From Streptomyces werraensis (GTDB lineage: Bacteria; Actinomycetota; Actinomycetes; Streptomycetales; Streptomycetaceae), in NCBI GenBank assembly GCA_014656175.1, contig BNBX01000012.1, forward strand, positions 1 through 64,000: a stretch of 64,000 bases of DNA, given 5' to 3'. The notes below the pieces were generated by a model, which saw nothing but the letters and a program-made list of their open reading frames with translations, was not told where the DNA came from and did no database searches. Shown piece by piece: positions 63,830 through 64,000 of this stretch (positions are counted from its first letter, which is position 1; each line of letters opens with the position of its first letter). The position numbers and the translations under genes are program-made.

Positions 63830-64000
63830 ATGGATCTTGGACTGAAGGACCGGGTGTACGTCGTCACCGGGGCCACCCGCGGACTGGGCCACGCCTCCGC
63901 GCGGGCGCTTCTCGCCGAGGGCGCGAAGGTGGTCGTCACCGGGCGGAAGGAGGACGCGGTCGCCGAGGCCGCGTCCGCGCTGGGGCCGGACGCGGCCGGG
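63830..64000 (+). CDS. SDR-family oxidoreductase (cut by window edge)
   Basis: The first 57 codons are present: MDLGLKDRVYVVTGATRGLG includes the TGxxxGxG cofactor motif (VTGATRGLGHAS), then the VVVTGRKEDAVAEA strand. The catalytic Ser-Tyr-Lys lies beyond the window. ATG at 63830 with AGGATAGGGCC. It starts 4 nt after the GH15 stop, so the two are probably cotranscribed. Confidence 0.88.
   Translation, partial: MDLGLKDRVYVVTGATRGLGHASARALLAEGAKVVVTGRKEDAVAEAASALGPDAAG

Overview
The window is chromosomal Streptomyces DNA. GC content is high throughout. It carries lineage markers: a short chaplin, a Spo0M-family sporulation protein, a streptophobe-type membrane protein, an SGM_5486-type mini-protein, a DUF397 gene, and an actinobacterial 6C small RNA. 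The core gene order (chaplin ChpE, two-component pair, queA-like, FHA-ABC, serB, fabG-fabI, tldD-tldE, tyrS, moaA, paired subtilases, DEDDh exonuclease) matches from memory the stretch around chpE-serB-fabI-tyrS of the S. coelicolor chromosome.

Layout. 1-250: promoter and leader of an rRNA operon reading leftward out of the window. 335-7071: mpg, spo0M, a PEBP-family gene, an HNH nuclease, an NfeD/SPFH membrane pair, an ABC ATPase, a hypothetical gene and chpE. 7227-18602: a LuxR/histidine-kinase pair, an SDR gene overlapping queA, a secreted SLT transglycosylase, an FHA-ABC exporter, a streptophobe protein, serB and sixA. 18666-23006: small membrane proteins, a CynX/NimT-type MFS exporter divergent from a FadR-type regulator with a palindromic operator between them, then the fabG-fabI operon. 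42364-64000: tldD-tldE, tyrS, a GlsB-like gene, DUF3099, 6C RNA, moaA, an ActP-like symporter with its DUF485 partner, two tandem S8 proteases, a CoA-transferase, a CopD-like protein, a DEDDh-BRCT exonuclease, SURF1, a coupled symporter/sigma/membrane-protein operon, GH15, and an SDR cut by the right edge.

Between fabG and tldD (about 23.2-42.1 kb) lies an accessory defence island, almost all on the minus strand. It holds a Phd-VapC toxin-antitoxin pair; an McrBC type IV restriction operon with an HTH gene in front; a HicA-like orphan; the eroded remains of an ATPase/XRE/DUF397 regulatory locus; and a translationally coupled three-gene operon. That operon encodes a 1751-aa DUF1998 (YprA/DruE-like) helicase, a 1007-aa SNF2-like helicase (DrmD-like) and a 1478-aa N6-adenine methyltransferase (DrmMI-like). 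It looks like a compact DISARM relative in which one giant helicase does the work of DrmA plus DrmB and no DrmC is present. It is the best candidate here for an incompletely described system. The C-terminal third of the methyltransferase is visibly lower in GC than its surroundings, as expected for a swapped target-recognition region.

Several core genes (nfeD, the gene at 5950, the gene at 47815, SURF1, the MFS exporter, probably serB, mpg and the DEDDh exonuclease) have a TANNNT -10 element only 6-9 nt before the start codon, implying leaderless or nearly leaderless mRNAs. No tRNA, CRISPR array, integrase or insertion sequence was seen.
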